A stretch of DNA of 64,000 nucleotides from Ophiocordyceps camponoti-saundersi (nom. inval.) (GCA_003339415.1 PDHQ01000011.1:1-64000), one strand, 5' to 3'; counted from the stretch's first letter, positions 48,375-60,798 are shown. Notes: generated from the sequence alone by a model not told the origin. Numbers and translations are program-made.

Positions 48375-49968
48375 TTAGCATCCATCGGCCGAGGCAGTGC
48401 GCGACTTGGCCAGCTCCGTCATACTCTCCGAGTCAAACGTACGCGAACTCCTCGGCGGCGACCGGAAATGGCCCGCCTTCCGACCGAGGCCCTGCTCAGC
48501 AGCCGCCAGCGAACTCGGATCAGGCGACGAGCCAACCGACGACGGACCAGACCGACGACGGCGATAGCGACTCGGCATCAGGTCGTCAAACAGTTTCCGA
48601 CAGGCACTCCACGAGGTGACGGCGTAAATGACGGCGTTCCAAAGCCCCTGAAGCGGAAGGACGAAGGCGCTCATGAACTCGAGCGGGGCGAAGACCTCGT
48701 TCTGGTGAACGACCGAATACACCCGGTTGGCGCTCGAGGGGATCCAGGTGATGAGGATGGCGGTGAAGAAGAGGATGGCGCACTTGGTGTAGGACCAGGC
48801 TGCGTTGTTGAGCTCGTGATGTCGTCGCCTCGCCGGGTTCGGAGGCCGGTGAGGCGTCACGTGCACCGACGTCGTCTGCTGGAACGTCTTGGAACCCTGC
48901 ACCGGCGAAGACGACGCCATTTCCGTGACGGAGATGGGGCCGTGGTCGGCCGAGATGTGGACCGAGTAGGCGCCTTCGCAGCCGGTGGACTTGTCCGAAG
49001 ACTTTTGCCTGCCTCCCAGCGGACCGAGGTGGATGGCTCCGAGATGGGCTGCGTCTTCTTCCGTTACCGTCACCTCCGTCCGTTTGATGGTCGCCACCAC
49101 CTCGCCGTTGATGGATAAGGGGTCCGGGTCGGAGTTTTGGAAGTCGTAGAGCTGTTTGCGCTTCTCGTAGATGGTGCGTCCGGCGCGGATGTAGATGAAG
49201 AAGGTGATGAGGATGGTGACCCTTTTTTTTCCGGATCGTCAGCTTTTTTCTTCTTCTTCTTCTTCTTCCTCTCTCTTTGAGTGGGAGAGAGAGAGAGAGG
49301 GAGAGAGAGGGAGAGAGAAGAAGCAGAGGAATCTCTCACCAGACGGGCCCGTAAAAAGTGGCGATGCGCAAAACGTCGTACTCGCCCGAGATCCAGCACC
49401 AAAGCGTGGCGTTGCCATAGATCCGTTGACCTTGTTGGTTGCGGACAAAGATGTAGGTAAAGGCCGGAATGAGAGGGATGCCGTAGCAGCCCAGCAGATA
49501 GATGAGTTCCATCTTACGGAGCCTCTCGGCGTCAAACTTGTGATAGAAGGTGAGATAGACATTGATGGCCATGGCGAGGGTCCAAAAGGCATCGGCAGGC
49601 ATGAAACTAAGAAACTGGATCAGAATATAAAGAGGTCAAAAGAGAGACGGACAAAGCAGAAAAGGGAAGAAAACCAACGTCTGGATCAAAAAGGACTGAA
49701 ACTGGCAGCCAAAGGAGTCGAGCTCGCTGAGGTAGGCGTTGGACATGAGAGTGCCGACGTTGGTCAACATGTTTCCGAAGGAGGCGTAGAAGACTAGCCG
49801 GTTGATGGGCTTGTGAAAGGCTTTGGAGGAGCAGAAGGTGACGATGGTGAAGATGCAGCCGAGGAGAGAGAGGACGGAGCAGGCTCGTTCGACGACGCTG
49901 ATGGCGCTCCTCTGCTCCAGCGTCAACTCGTGCATGACTGTGTGGTTCTGCTGTTGCAAGGGACTCAT
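48375..49968 (-). CDS. cAMP-receptor-like G-protein-coupled receptor
   Basis: Seven-transmembrane plasma-membrane receptor of the fungal cAMP-receptor-like group, 467 aa. Exons are 49968-49679, 49606-49340 and 49221-48375; introns are 72 and 118 bp. The first junction was set so that SFLIQT joins FMPADAFWTLAMAINVYLTF, the conserved TM3 region. TM1-2 read SLLGCIFTIVTFCSSKAF and NRLVFYASFGNMLTNVGT; TM4 is YLLGCYGIPLIPAFTYIFV, with NATLWCWISGEYDVLRIATF before TM5. A third cytoplasmic loop of roughly 150 residues, Ser/Thr-rich, follows IRAGRTIYEKRKQL. TM6-7 are AILFFTAILITWIPSSANRV and EFMSAFVLPLQGLWNAVIYA. The C-terminal tail is Arg/Ser-rich with likely phosphosites. Ligand unknown. Confidence 0.9.
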
Positions 49969-50189
49969 GATGGGCTGCTTTCTCTCCCCTTTTTTTTTGG
50001 GATACGCGTTTCCGCGTCTTGGGTGTAGCAGGTGTGTATATGAGTATGTATGTGTATGTGTATGTGTAAGTCGATAGGAGACGGATGGGGAGCCCGTTAT
50101 GGGCAGTTATGAACCGAGAGAGACAAGAAGGGGGGAGGGGAGGGGAGGGGGAGAAAGAGAGAGAGAGAGAGAGGTTGGTTTATCTTTAT

Positions 50190-50338
50190 CAAGGTAAAGT
50201 GGCACTTCACATCAGCGATAGACGAAGAGAGACAGGGGGTGAAGAGAAAGAGACGACAGGGGGGGGGACGAGAGATGGGGGGGGGGCAGATGGGACAAGC
50301 GGCGGAGCTGCGAGGAGGGAGATGGGGGGGGGGGGGGG
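50190..50338. repeat. Copy 2 of the ~148-bp dispersed repeat
   Basis: Near-identical to window bases 1-148, with one extra G in one run. It sits about 220 bp upstream of the GPCR start and ends in 15 G (50324-50338), after which the sequence is unrelated to that following copy 1. Confidence 0.9.
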
Positions 50339-52543
50339 AGAGAAAAGGTCCGTAGATCATGGTCCAGGCTCCGGATGCAATATAGTTGCCCGCGAGCCTA
50401 CGTTGTGGAGAGGGTGATGGGCTTTGAGCATGACGAAGCCATGAGATGGGAAGAGAGAGAGGGGAGAGGAGAGAGGAGGAGAGAGGGAGAGAAGAGGAGA
50501 GGGAGAGGAGAGGAGAGGATGAAGAGGAAGTGGGATAAGAAGAAGGAGGAAAAGGGTTATGGATGGATGGATATGAATGAATGTAGGAGAGGACTTTTTT
50601 TTTTCTCTTCCCTTTACCGCCGAACAAAGGGTAGGTGTATCATGTATGTATGTAGGTATGTATGTATGTAGGTAGGTAGCAGGCGTATAACCAACCTCGA
50701 CATCTACATGCACATACATACATACATGCATGCATGGATGCAGGCATACATATGTACATAACATGACATAACAAACTGATACACAGGCCTGTGTGTGTCT
50801 GACAGAGGAAATACATCTGTGTACGAAACAAGAGGAAGAGAGAGCGAGAGACAGAGAGAGAGAGAGAGTCGCCGTCGAGAAGGGGGGGGGATCGGGGAAG
50901 GGTATCATGCAGGCGCGGGCCGAACACGCACACGCACACACGCACACACAAGCACGGTCCCGGGGACGAGGGAGGGAAAAAAAAAAGAGAGAGAGATGAG
51001 ATGTTACATGGCATACATACAAACATGCAGGTGTAAATTCGCACAGGCCAGTCACGAAACGGGCACCTATTCGTTGATTTCGTTTCAAACAATCGTACCT
51101 GCATGGGCATTTTTTTTGTTTGTCTCATCTGTTTTATTCGTGCTACATGGAATAAGAGGAGGAGAAGAAGGCTAAGTTGACGGATAATAGAGCGAATGAG
51201 ATATGCCGTATTGAACAGAAAGTCCTACCGGATAGGTTAGATGTACCATATAAATGGATGGATAGATGGATAGATACTTGGGTTGATTGATTGCGTGTTT
51301 TTTTCCCCCGGTTATAGAAGCGGTTGTTATTGCATGTCGCTTGTTTGACAGGTTCTTTGGGGGGGGATTATTTATGATGACAACAAGCCTTGATTGATGA
51401 TGGTGATTCTGCTATACAACTCTTTATCCATCTATGTATATATGTATGGCTTCACTGATGAGTTGAAAAGGAAGAAGAAAAGAGAAAAAGGATTGCCTAA
51501 TTCCATCTCGATGGCTTTCCATTTCCATCTCCCATCTGTGAATGTATCGATCGTAACCTTCTACCAAACCTTGAAAGTGTAGCATCTCAAGATTAACTGC
51601 TTACTCTTTCCTTTACATACGTCTGCACTGAACCACTTAATCACACACACACACACACATACATACATACATATCCACAGCATAACGGACCTATGTATAT
51701 ACACCCTATAGCCTATAGCTGATATTATATCATGACACTGTTTTGCTGTTGTATCCGGATAGTCGAGCAACACAAGCTCTATGTATGCTTTGCCTTGCTT
51801 TACCTTGCTTTGCCGTGCTTTGATTGCTTGCTTACTGCCTCTTTGAGCTATTCTCTTCTCTTCTCTATGAAGAGAGAAAGCTTCTCCCGCGGCGGGGGGG
51901 GGATCGTGATGAGGACCCTTTGTGCCATGTGCATGTGCAACTGAGAATATTTGTACATATAGGTATAAACACATGTGTAATTGGATGCTTTGCTATTGGC
52001 GATATTGCTCTGAAGCATCTGCGTATTGTACATATGTACAACGAGGCTATCCACCGAATTCTGTGCTACCTCTCCGTACCTACATACATACTAACCTACC
52101 AAGCCAGTACCATTAGACACAAACCCAAGTCTGTGAGAATTTCTATTCTCCCGTTCATATTCTCGCATGTATGCATGTTTCTACACATGGTACCTACATA
52201 CCTACATACATACCTACATACATACCTACATACATACACAGGTGGGTGTGTGCGTTGCCCGCATGCGGCGTCGGCGTCGGCTGCGGCGGAGATTTGATTG
52301 AGACTCGGCGTCCGCGCGTGATACGAACGTAACGAACGACCGGCTCGGGCCTCGTCGAGATGGAAAAAAAAAATAATATAAAAAATAAAGACAAAGGAAA
52401 GACGCTTCAGAAGAAAGAAAGGGCGTTCGCGTCATGTCATTCGCTCCCAGGGGGCAGGTGAGCAGGAAAAAAAAAAGGAGCGCGGGCCTTATGCTGTGCC
52501 CGGGGTTTTCGTCTGTCGGTTGACTCACCCACCCACTCACTCT

Positions 52544-52632
52544 CTCACTCACTCACTCACTCACTCACTCACTCACTCACTCACTCACTCACTCACTCAC
52601 TCACCGGCATCATTCACTCACTCACTCACTCT
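52544..52632. repeat. (CACT)n microsatellite with one interruption
   Basis: Long tetranucleotide ACTC/CACT array, broken by CACCGGCATCATT at 52602-52614 and then resuming. Confidence 0.9.
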
Positions 52633-54375
52633 CGTGTGAAAGTACATATCTCAATTCGACAAGCTGGCCAACAACGGACGCAATACCGAGACAGATGCGC
52701 CGCGGCATCTGCATCACCGTCGCATTCTGACATCTCCCTCTTTCCTCTTGATCCCCATCCCAGACAGACAGACAGCAGGTCTCTCTCTCATATATTAATT
52801 CCATCTCATCGCAGCCAACCAGAGGAAAATTAAAAAAAAAAAAACAACCCCCAACATCATGTGCAAAATATTGACCCTCCCTCCCTCTCTCCCTCCTCCC
52901 TATGAGGCTATGACCCATGGAGGGACCATATGTATATACGGATTATGTATGCGATGCGATGCGCGGACGCAGCGGTGCGTCTTCCGGCGACCCAACACTA
53001 CCTGCTATATATACAAATGTATAGGTACATAACCGTAGACGCAGTAGATGAAAGAAATGACAAGGAAAATTCAGAGTCAAGTGAAGCAAACGTCGACATT
53101 CCCAGAGGAGGCTGAGACACCATTTCCAGGGCAAATTATGTTTATTCATTCATAACTTATATATGTACATCCATCTATGTATGTATACATATTTATATAC
53201 ATACATACATGTAATGTTACGCAGCCTGGATAAATATCCGGTCGAGGGAAAACTGAAGATGGAGATGGCAAGATGGAGATTGGGAAAGATGGCCTGTTGG
53301 TTGCACCACCACCACCACCAGCAGCACAGCACAGCAATTTCTCCCCGATCGCTTTGCTTTGCCGCCCGCCAAGGGGAAAAAAAGTGAAGACGGGCATGAC
53401 TCGTCGGGTTGCATATATTTATGTATTTATATGTACATACATATACATATATATAGTATACGGACGTACATATAAGTAGGAAGTAGGCCGATGAAGACGG
53501 GACAAAATACCCCATCGATTTACGGCTGTGCTCCGTACAATGTAGGTGCGTTTTAACGGTGGGAAAAAGAGGGTTTGTTTCCACCCGCTTGTTTCGGGGT
53601 CCGGTGAGACTCTGCTGTTGTCGACTTGGCTTGGCTTGACTTGGCTTGACTTGATTTGACTACAAGACAATGCAGTATGTATATAGGGGATCGCATGAAA
53701 CAAAACCGACGAGATTAGGTTATAGAAGAGAAGAGTTGTGCTGTAGTTTTGCTTTCCTTTGTCTTTGTTAGCTGTGAGGTGAGCAATAAGTCGTACTTGC
53801 AGACGTACATGCCTACTTACGGATATTCGTCTTCGTATATAAACACATGCACTCATAACCTGCCTACCTACCTACCTTTATATATACGGACACACATACG
53901 GACGTATGTACATACATACATACATACATACATACATACAGACTTGCATGAACCCGTAAACTGAGCTTTCTTCATCCTAATTCGGTCCCTCTCGACAACA
54001 TCCCCCCCTCTCTTCCCCCCCGCTGAAGACAGGTCTTTCCGCCTCCAGGCCATGCGTGTGTGCATCCGCAACTCAGACTATATACGATTCCCACCTACCT
54101 ACTACCTAAAGATAACAACGAGGTATGGCATACATAGGTCATTGTTCCTCCACTACGGAGTAATACATACGTACCTACATATAGTACGACAACGACGAGA
54201 ACGAAACAACAAGATACACATGTACAATTGTGTGTATAGAAAAGGGTCGAAGCGCCGACAAAAAGTCACGTCGGAGCCCCTTCTTCCCCCTATATGTATG
54301 TATGTACACAACATATAACACATGCTATCCGCACGCATCATGTCGGCCAACTTCTTTTAACCTCCCTTCCCCACT

Positions 54376-54745
54376 CAGTCTATGCCCCAGTCGCTCATGA
54401 ACCAGTTCCGTCCTCGGGTCCCGCAGAAAGGTCAGGGGGGATACATTGTATGTAGAAAGAAAAGAAGAGAGGTGAGGAGAGGTGAGGAGACACGCGGGAG
54501 GGCGCGTCACTCGGCGGCATTCGGCATCCCCGGACTGGCGCGGCGTGCCGTGGAAGCCGGCAGATGATGCGATGGAGAGAAGAGAAGAGAAGAGAAGAGA
54601 GGAGAGGAGAGGAGAGGAACAGCACGTTGTACATACATACAATACATATGTACATGTGCTGTATCCGTAGGTGACGACGAGAAAGCGTTCGTCTACATAC
54701 ATACATACCTTGAGGATTCTATCCATCCCGCCAATCATCTTCCTT
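54376..54745 (-). CDS. Possible small spliced gene (weak)
   Basis: ATG near 54745 begins MIGGMDRILK and runs directly into a strong AAG/GTATGT donor. Near the left end, one frame reads GRNWFMSDWGID and stops at about 54376, a protein-like terminus. The sequence between (about 300 bp) is mostly CT/TATG microsatellite, and I could not find an acceptor that joins the two pieces in phase. It may be two unrelated chance ORFs. Confidence 0.15.
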
Positions 54746-55479
54746 CGCCCTTCTCGTCAGACAGTCGGGGTCTGACACACAGCCAACGAACCCCCCCCCT
54801 TCCTCCATCCAACTAAGGTAATCGATAGCCTCGGCGCTTATGAGCCAGCAGCTCAGCTCAGCTCGACTGTCCTCGCTTCTCACATACATACATACCTACC
54901 TACATGCTGTACATATCCGTCCACACAATACATTCATTCCGAGTCCAGATTCGATATACAGATCGAGGCCAACTCTTTTCCCAAGACTATGAAGCAAAGC
55001 AGCATCTATCCTTCCTTCACCCTCCGTCTTCTCCTCTCTCGCCATGACACGGTGAAAACTCATATCTACGGATACTTCTCCCACTCTTCCGCATCTCCTT
55101 GACAGCAACAGATGAGCGAAACAAGATCAAGATTGAAAGAAATGGAGGAGAGAAAACATTCAAAACATCCTCCTTTTTCTTCCTCTTTCTCCCCCCTTGT
55201 TCAACCCCCCAAAACCAACCTCCCCCTGCTGACCCCTGAAAAGAAACGCCACGGGCTCGCCAGACGCCAACCAATAAGCAGATAGTCAGGAGAAAAGACC
55301 GGCATCGGCATCAGCAACGGAAGAGCGTTCCCGCAATAAGCAAAGTCCCGATGGTGCTTGCTTCGCCTTTCCTCTCCCACCCCCCCCTTTTATGTGTACG
55401 TGCCCGCTCTTTTGCTCCTCGATACGGATATCAAGGTCGGCATACGCTGCTCTCCCCCCCCCCCGGATACGGCACGAGT

Positions 55480-56436
55480 ATGCTCCTCCCCCCGCTGCTG
55501 GTGCTCCTGGCCTTGCTGGCGCTCGCTGTGGTGGCGGCGGAGAAGAAGCGGTGCTATGGCATCGATGGCGTACCTTCGGAATGGAGCTTTCAGCCGTGCG
55601 ACGCCGATGCCGCCTTTAGTGCCTGTTGCGCCATGAACAAGACGAAGCCGGATATTTGCTTGTCGTCTGGACTGTGTTACGCTCAGGATACCGGCTTTGA
55701 GGGCTTCATCTACTCCAACGGCTGTACTGATCCCACGGGCAAGGCTGACGCTTGTCCTCACGTGTGTCCTGATCGTGAGCGTTTCCCCCCTTCCCTCCCC
55801 CCCTTTCTTTCTCTCCGTCTCTCTCTCTCCGTCTCTCTCTCCGTCTCATCACCCTCTTTGTATCCTCTCTGCTCGGCGGCCGTCTCTGACTTGGCTTTCG
55901 TTACAAAGGGACCAATAATTGGAAAGGCGGACCTGTCGTCGGCTCGTACAACGTGCTACAATGTAGAGAGGGCAATCACTTCTGCTGTCGCAAGGCTCTC
56001 ACCACGGAGAACTGCTGCGGCAATGCCGATGCGGCCGTGAGTATCAACGTCGGCCAATTGCTTCTACCTACCACGACGTCCACCGTCGGTCAAACGGCCG
56101 CGCCTTCGACCACGTCTACCGTCTGCCATCCTGACCGTGCCGTCTCGGCTGAGCGCTGTCCGGAGAACACTACGTCCGCCGCCGTCGTCGGTGGAGCCGT
56201 GGGCGGCGTCATGGGAGCGGCGCTGCTGGCGAGTCTGGGCGCCCTGGCTGTTGTTTGTCTGCGGCGGAAGAGGGCTACGGCTACGACGGGGCCTGAGGCC
56301 TATAGTGAGTCTTTTTTCCTTGGATCGGGGACCGTGTCAGTTGCTGATGGCGTCGTTAGACTCGCGTCCGGTCCACGAGCTTCCCAACAGACCGATTCAC
56401 GAGATGCAGGGGTCTCAGTACAAGGCTGGGGGATGA
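55480..56436 (+). CDS. Cys-rich single-pass membrane protein
   Basis: Predicted cell-surface protein, 255 aa, of a type widespread in filamentous ascomycetes but without known function. Exons are 55480-55774, 55909-56304 and 56360-56436; introns are 134 and 55 bp. A signal peptide is present (MLLPPLLVLLALLALAVVAA). The ectodomain has regularly spaced Cys: KRCYGIDGVPSEWSFQPC, AFSACCAMNKTKPDICLSSG, GFIYSNGCTDPTGKADACPH, then across the first junction PDRTNNWKGGPVVGSYNVLQ and GNHFCCRKA, then TTENCC. A Thr-rich stalk follows, then one membrane helix (AAVVGGAVGGVMGAALLASL plus GALAVVCL) with stop-transfer RRKR. A short cytosolic tail ends RPIHEMQGSQYKAGG; reading through the last intron instead gives a less plausible tail. 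Confidence 0.85.
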
Positions 56437-56785
56437 CTCTGCTCGTCTCTATGTACATATTATAGCGGTGTCTGATTTGCCGTCTTTTTTCCTTTGCCTT
56501 GATAGACTGGCATATTTACATGTCAATAGTAAGAAGCTGTCGTGGTTTTCTACGTTAGACTCTCTAGCTGCTGTTAGCAGTATAACAGTAGTGGCAGGGA
56601 GTCCAGGCGGGGAAAAGGGAGGGATCCAACGCCGCCGCCACTCCACCCCACTCTAAAACCTCGTGCGCGCTCAAACCCGCGAACCTCCACCACCATCATC
56701 ATCATCTCCCATCCTCGCCTCCTGCTTTCCATCTTCATCGGCTTCCTTCTTCGCCTCGGAGACAATCCCAGCAGTAGGAGACACG
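56437..56785. other. Intergenic region between two + genes
   Basis: 349 bp holding the 3' flank of the membrane protein and the polymerase eta promoter, with ATC-rich repeats near 56693-56706. No gene is seen. Confidence 0.7.
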
Positions 56786-58808
56786 ATGCCGTCATCACCA
56801 TCATCGTCGTCATCGCGCTTCACCTACCGAAACCTGGCTCAGCTCGCGAGCTACAGCACATCCAACCCGCTGCGAGTCATCGCCCACATCGACCTCGACG
56901 CCTTCTACGCTCAGTGCGAAATGGTCCGCCTCGCCATCCCCGAGGACAAGCCGCTCGCCGTCCAGCAGTGGTGAGGCACGTTTTCCGCCCTTCCCGTCGC
57001 CCCGGGTCGCCGTCTTCTTCCGGCTGACCGTTTTCTTTCTTAAACGTCACCCCAGGCAGGGCCTCATCGCCGTCAACTATCCGGCTCGCGAGGCAGGCAT
57101 CAGTCGCCATTGCGACGTGGCCGAGGCTCGAAAGCTGTGCCCGGATCTTATCGCTCAACATGTCGCTACCTGGCGCGAGGGCCACGACGGCTGGGCCTAT
57201 CGCGACGACGCTGCTGCCAACATAGCATCCGACAAGGTCTCGCTCGATCCCTATCGCCTCGAGTCGAGAAAGATTCTGGCCATTGTCAAGGAGTCGCTGC
57301 CGCCGCACCTTCAGAGGGTGGAAAAGGCCAGCATTGACGAGGTCTTTCTTGACCTGTCCGCCCACGTTCACTCCGTCCTGCTCCAGCGCTTTCCCGACCT
57401 GACACACCCGCCGCCGTACGACGATGCCGCAGAGAGTCTACCAGCACCTCCCGTCGTCGCCCTCGACTGGGCCGACGATGCTCTGGCAGGCCTCGAGGAA
57501 GACGAGGAGGCCGGCGACCCCGACTGGGACGACGTGGCGATGCTTATAGGATCAGAGATCGTCCGCTCCGTTCGTGCCGCGATACGCGACAAGCTCGGCT
57601 ACACCTGCTCCGCCGGCGTGGCCAACAACAAACTTCTCAGCAAACTTGGGTCGGGCTTCCATAAGCCCAACCGGCAGACCGTCATCCGCGCCCGAGCCGC
57701 TCACTCCTTTCTCGGCTCTTTCCGCCTCGCCAAGCTACGCAGCCTGGGAGGCAAGCTGGGCGATCAGGTCGTGTCGACGTTCAACGCCGAGCGCGTCGAC
57801 GACCTGCGCGCCGTGTCGCTGGAAAACTTCAAGGCCAAGCTGGGCGACGAGACGGGGCTCTGGCTGTACAAGACGCTGCGCGGCGTCGACACCAGCGAGG
57901 TCAACCCTCGTACCCAGATCAAGTCGATGCTGTCGGCCAAGTCGTTCCGGCCCAGCATCGACAACCCGGATCAGGCCGTCAAGTGGCTCGCCATCTTCGT
58001 CGCCGACATCTACGCTCGCCTGGTCGAGGAGGGCGTCGCGGACAACAAGCGGAGGCCGCGGACGATGAACCTGCATCACCGCGCGCCGGCCGGCCAGACG
58101 CGCAGCCGCCAGGGCCCGATCCCGCAGGGCAAGACGTTGGACAGGGAGCTTCTGCTGCAGCTCGCCAGGGATCTGCTGGGCCAAGCAATGGCAGACGGCA
58201 ACGTCTGGCCGTGCGCCAACTTGAGCCTCAGCGTTGGTGGCTTCGAGGACGGCATCAAGGGGAACTTGGGCATAGGTGCCTTTCTCGTCAAGACGACGAC
58301 GACAACGTCAGGTCATGAGTCCCCATCCTCCGACTCCCAAGGAGCCACACCGCGGCAGAATAGTAACAAGAGACCGCGTATTGGCGGCGACGACGGTGGG
58401 CTACGTCGATTCTTTGCCAAGAACCACACCTCCTCTCATACTGGCAGCAGCGGCAATAAAGCGCCGCCCAATGACCATGATTCTCAAAGCCCGATCGTCA
58501 CGGATGGTGACGACGGCGCCTGTTCGGTCGGCGTGGCAGATTCTGAGCACACACACACTCCTCCGCCCCATGCAGACGAGGAATCCCCGGTCCTGAGGTG
58601 CTCGCGATGCTTGGTCTCTTTCGAGGATGCGGTATCTCTGCAGAGCCACTCGGACTGGCACCTTGCCAAGGATCTTGAAGACCAGCAGCGGCCGCCTCCG
58701 CCCCCCCCTTCACGCGGCCCCCTTTCCAAGAGGCCGGGCCCTGGTACGACGAGGCGCGGTCGCGGTGGCAAGATGGAGCCCGGGCAAACAAGGCTCGACT
58801 TTGGCTGA
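56786..58808 (+). CDS. RAD30: DNA polymerase eta (translesion, Y family)
   Basis: Nuclear translesion polymerase that bypasses UV cyclobutane dimers, 645 aa. Exons are 56786-56970 and 57056-58808; the intron is 85 bp. The catalytic core is intact: HIDLDAFYAQCE (Asp36), NYPAREAGISRHCDVAEARK (finger residues contacting the incoming nucleotide), and SIDEVFLDLS (Asp156, Glu157). A little-finger domain follows the CSAGVANNKLLSKLGSGFHK helix-hairpin region. The C-terminus carries a ubiquitin-binding zinc finger (Cys577, Cys580, His593, His597 in LRCSRCLVSFEDAVSLQSHS and following) and ends with QTRLDFG, a likely PCNA-interacting peptide at the last residues. An acidic loop of about 45 residues lies after the SIDE block. 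ATG 56786 was chosen; upstream in-frame sequence is low-complexity. Confidence 0.95.
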
Positions 58809-60798
58809 GAAGAAGGAAGGAAAAAAAAGGGGGGGGGGGGGGGGGGAAAGGCAGGGCAGAGGCGCCGAATGCAACAGCAGCCATTCGCCACCCGACCACT
58901 GGCGGAGAAAAAAAAAAGAACTCGGTGCTCCCCCCCCCCTCTTCCACAGGGTGCTGTGCATACATTGATCGGCGACCCAGGGTGAGTGGGCGTGAGAGCC
59001 CCCCCCCCCCCCCCCCCCCCTCCTCAGAGAGGTTACGGTCGTGATAGCATTCCTAAAGCGTTTTTCTTCGCATCACGGGCCGAGACAGACAGGAGGCGGA
59101 CCGTCTGACTGGACGAGGCTTCTGGTCTGCTAACGGCTCACTGGTCCACGCTTGCAGGGCCGGGCCGGCTCTCGGATTGGCCCGCGGTGTTCCTTTTTGG
59201 CCACCAGTGGCGTGTTGGGCTCCTATTGGCGAGAGGCATCGGTACCCAACGGCGGCCCGAGAAGGAGGTGGTGGAGGTGGGTGAGGAGGAAGGGGAGGAA
59301 GGGGAGGAAGAGGAGGAAGAAGAGGAAGGAGAAGAAGAAGAAGAAGAGAGGACGATGGCAGGACTCGAGACACGTCGTACGTACATACATACATACGCAC
59401 ATACACACACACATACACACACACTTACACATGTGCGTGTGCGTGTGTGCGTGTGTGTGTATGTGTATGTATGTACATACGTGTGCACAACAAGAAAGAG
59501 GTCCAAACCGATGGAGGTGAGCGGGACGAGCAGCAGCAACGCCGTTTCTTTACTGAAGCAGGGGGGTGATGAAGCAGGAGAAGAAACGGACGACGAAGAG
59601 GTGAGGGCGAATTACATCGAGAGCGTGCTCGATGGTGTCTGCCACGTGGACGAGGGAATCTACAGTGCGGGATGGGAGACGGACGGACGGACCGAGGCCC
59701 AGGTGTAACCGCCGGCTCGAGCCCAACCTGGGGGCCCAAGGCGGGCCTCGTCTCGCAGACGTGGGATGGATGGTATGGATGGCTGTACCGTAGATGAGAG
59801 TGTTTTGTTTTATGTGGGCAGGAAGCTATAGCAGAGGCATGCCAACTGTTCGTGATCCGTACAGGCCACAGGATGACCTGTCTATCTATTCATCTAGGTG
59901 ACGGAGTTGTGTGTGTGTGTTCTGTCAGTCAAAGGGGGGGGGATACTACGGATATGTCCTGCTGCAAGGTGAGATGGAGAAACACTCATTGACGTATGTC
60001 CGTCTGCACAGGGGAAGAGAGAGGAGATGGAATAGCCGCCCTCCTCCCCTCTTCCACCACCCCCCGTGACGAAGGGCTTAGATGCCGCTCCAGACGGGAG
60101 AGCTAGAGAATTGCTGGCGATGATGGACCGGTCGCTGGCTAGCTTCGACACCGTTGTTTAGCGCCTGGACTACGTGCGTACGTACGTCTAGGCTGCGACT
60201 GGAGTGTAGGGATGTGAAGGTATGGATATGGATGCGGGTTCTTACGGCTTTTTCTTCAGTAACTGATTCGTGTGTGGAGAGGATGGGCGTCTGTTATGGG
60301 GAGGACGGGGGAGTAAGGTAGGTATGGGGGTGTGATGTGTGTAGTAGGTAGGTACGGAGAGAAAAACGATCCCTGTTCCTTCCTCATTACATACTGGTTA
60401 TTATTCCCCTTCGACTGGTTGGTCATCCGTCCTTTTTCCCCCCTCGGCCCTCTCTTTGGGCCTCCTACTCCTCCTCCTCCTCTTCCCCTTCCCATTACTT
60501 CTCCTCCTCTTCCTCCTCCTCCTCATCATCACTGCATCCCAACCCTCCATTCAGGTTCGGCTGACACACACACACACACGCACGCACGCACGCACACAAC
60601 CTCCTCACCTCCTCCAACCAATCCCCTGTCCCCTTTCTTTCGCCTCCCGCAGCCATCTCGTTTTTTTCCTCCCTCTCTCTTTTCCCCTCTTCTTTACGCC
60701 CCCCTTCCCCCTCTCTCTCTTCCTCTTCTCTTCCCCTTCCTTCTTCCCCTCTTCTCTCCTCAGAGAACCTCTTCCACCTACACACACACAGCGGCGTC
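58809..60798. other. 2-kb gene-poor region
   Basis: Contents: 18 G at 58829-58846, 22 C at 58999-59020, GGA/GAA triplets (59280-59350), TACATACATAC then CACACATACACACAC (59380-59425), GTGTGTGTATGTGTATG (59445-59475), TACGGATA near 59948, GGTAGGTA near 60316-60352, and a CT-rich segment with CACACGCACGCACG (60565-60600) leading to the next start. One weak small-gene candidate lies at 59355-59708. Confidence 0.65.
59355..59708 (+). CDS. Possible small acidic protein, ~65-79 aa (weak)
   Basis: A 65-codon frame from ATG 59511 to 59708 encodes acidic, protein-like sequence (SSSNAVSLLKQGGDEAGEET, then ANYIESVLDGVCHVDEGIYS). An upstream MAGLETRRT segment (from 59355) in the same frame ends at GTACGT/GTACAT donor-like sites and is separated by a CA/GT microsatellite. 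A spliced form of about 79 aa is conceivable. The frame is also open through the microsatellite. No family is recognised. Confidence 0.22.
   Translation: MAGLETRRTYIHTYAHTHTHTHTLTHVRVRVCVCVYVYVCTYVCTTRKRSKPMEVSGTSSSNAVSLLKQGGDEAGEETDDEEVRANYIESVLDGVCHVDEGIYSAGWETDGRTEAQV

Larger units (their letters stand above)
49969..55479. other. 5.5-kb gene-free region with dispersed-repeat copy and microsatellites
   Basis: The GPCR promoter lies at the left. Contents: repeat copy 2 (50190-50338), purine-rich 50440-50530, TATGTATGTAGG (50643-50680), CATACATACATGCATGCATG (50715-50740), CACACACGCACACACA (50926-50950), TACATACATACC repeats (52190-52240), the ACTC tract (52544-52632), TATATGTACAT-type AT palindromes (53160-53215, 53410-53480), TACATACATACA (53911-53940), TACGGAGTA (54154-54162) and GAGAAGAGAA (54573-54617). 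No convincing gene apart from the weak candidate at 54376-54745. Confidence 0.65.

Noticed and set aside
49607..49678. Alternative GPCR first-intron acceptor giving TLFLSFMPADAF
   Set aside because: It needs a poor GTTTTC donor; the chosen GTTGGT/CTTAG pair yields QTFMPADAFW, closer to the family pattern.
52190..52632. CRISPR-like spaced repeats (TACATACC, CACT arrays)
   Set aside because: The units are contiguous tetranucleotide microsatellites without spacers, and the genome is eukaryotic.
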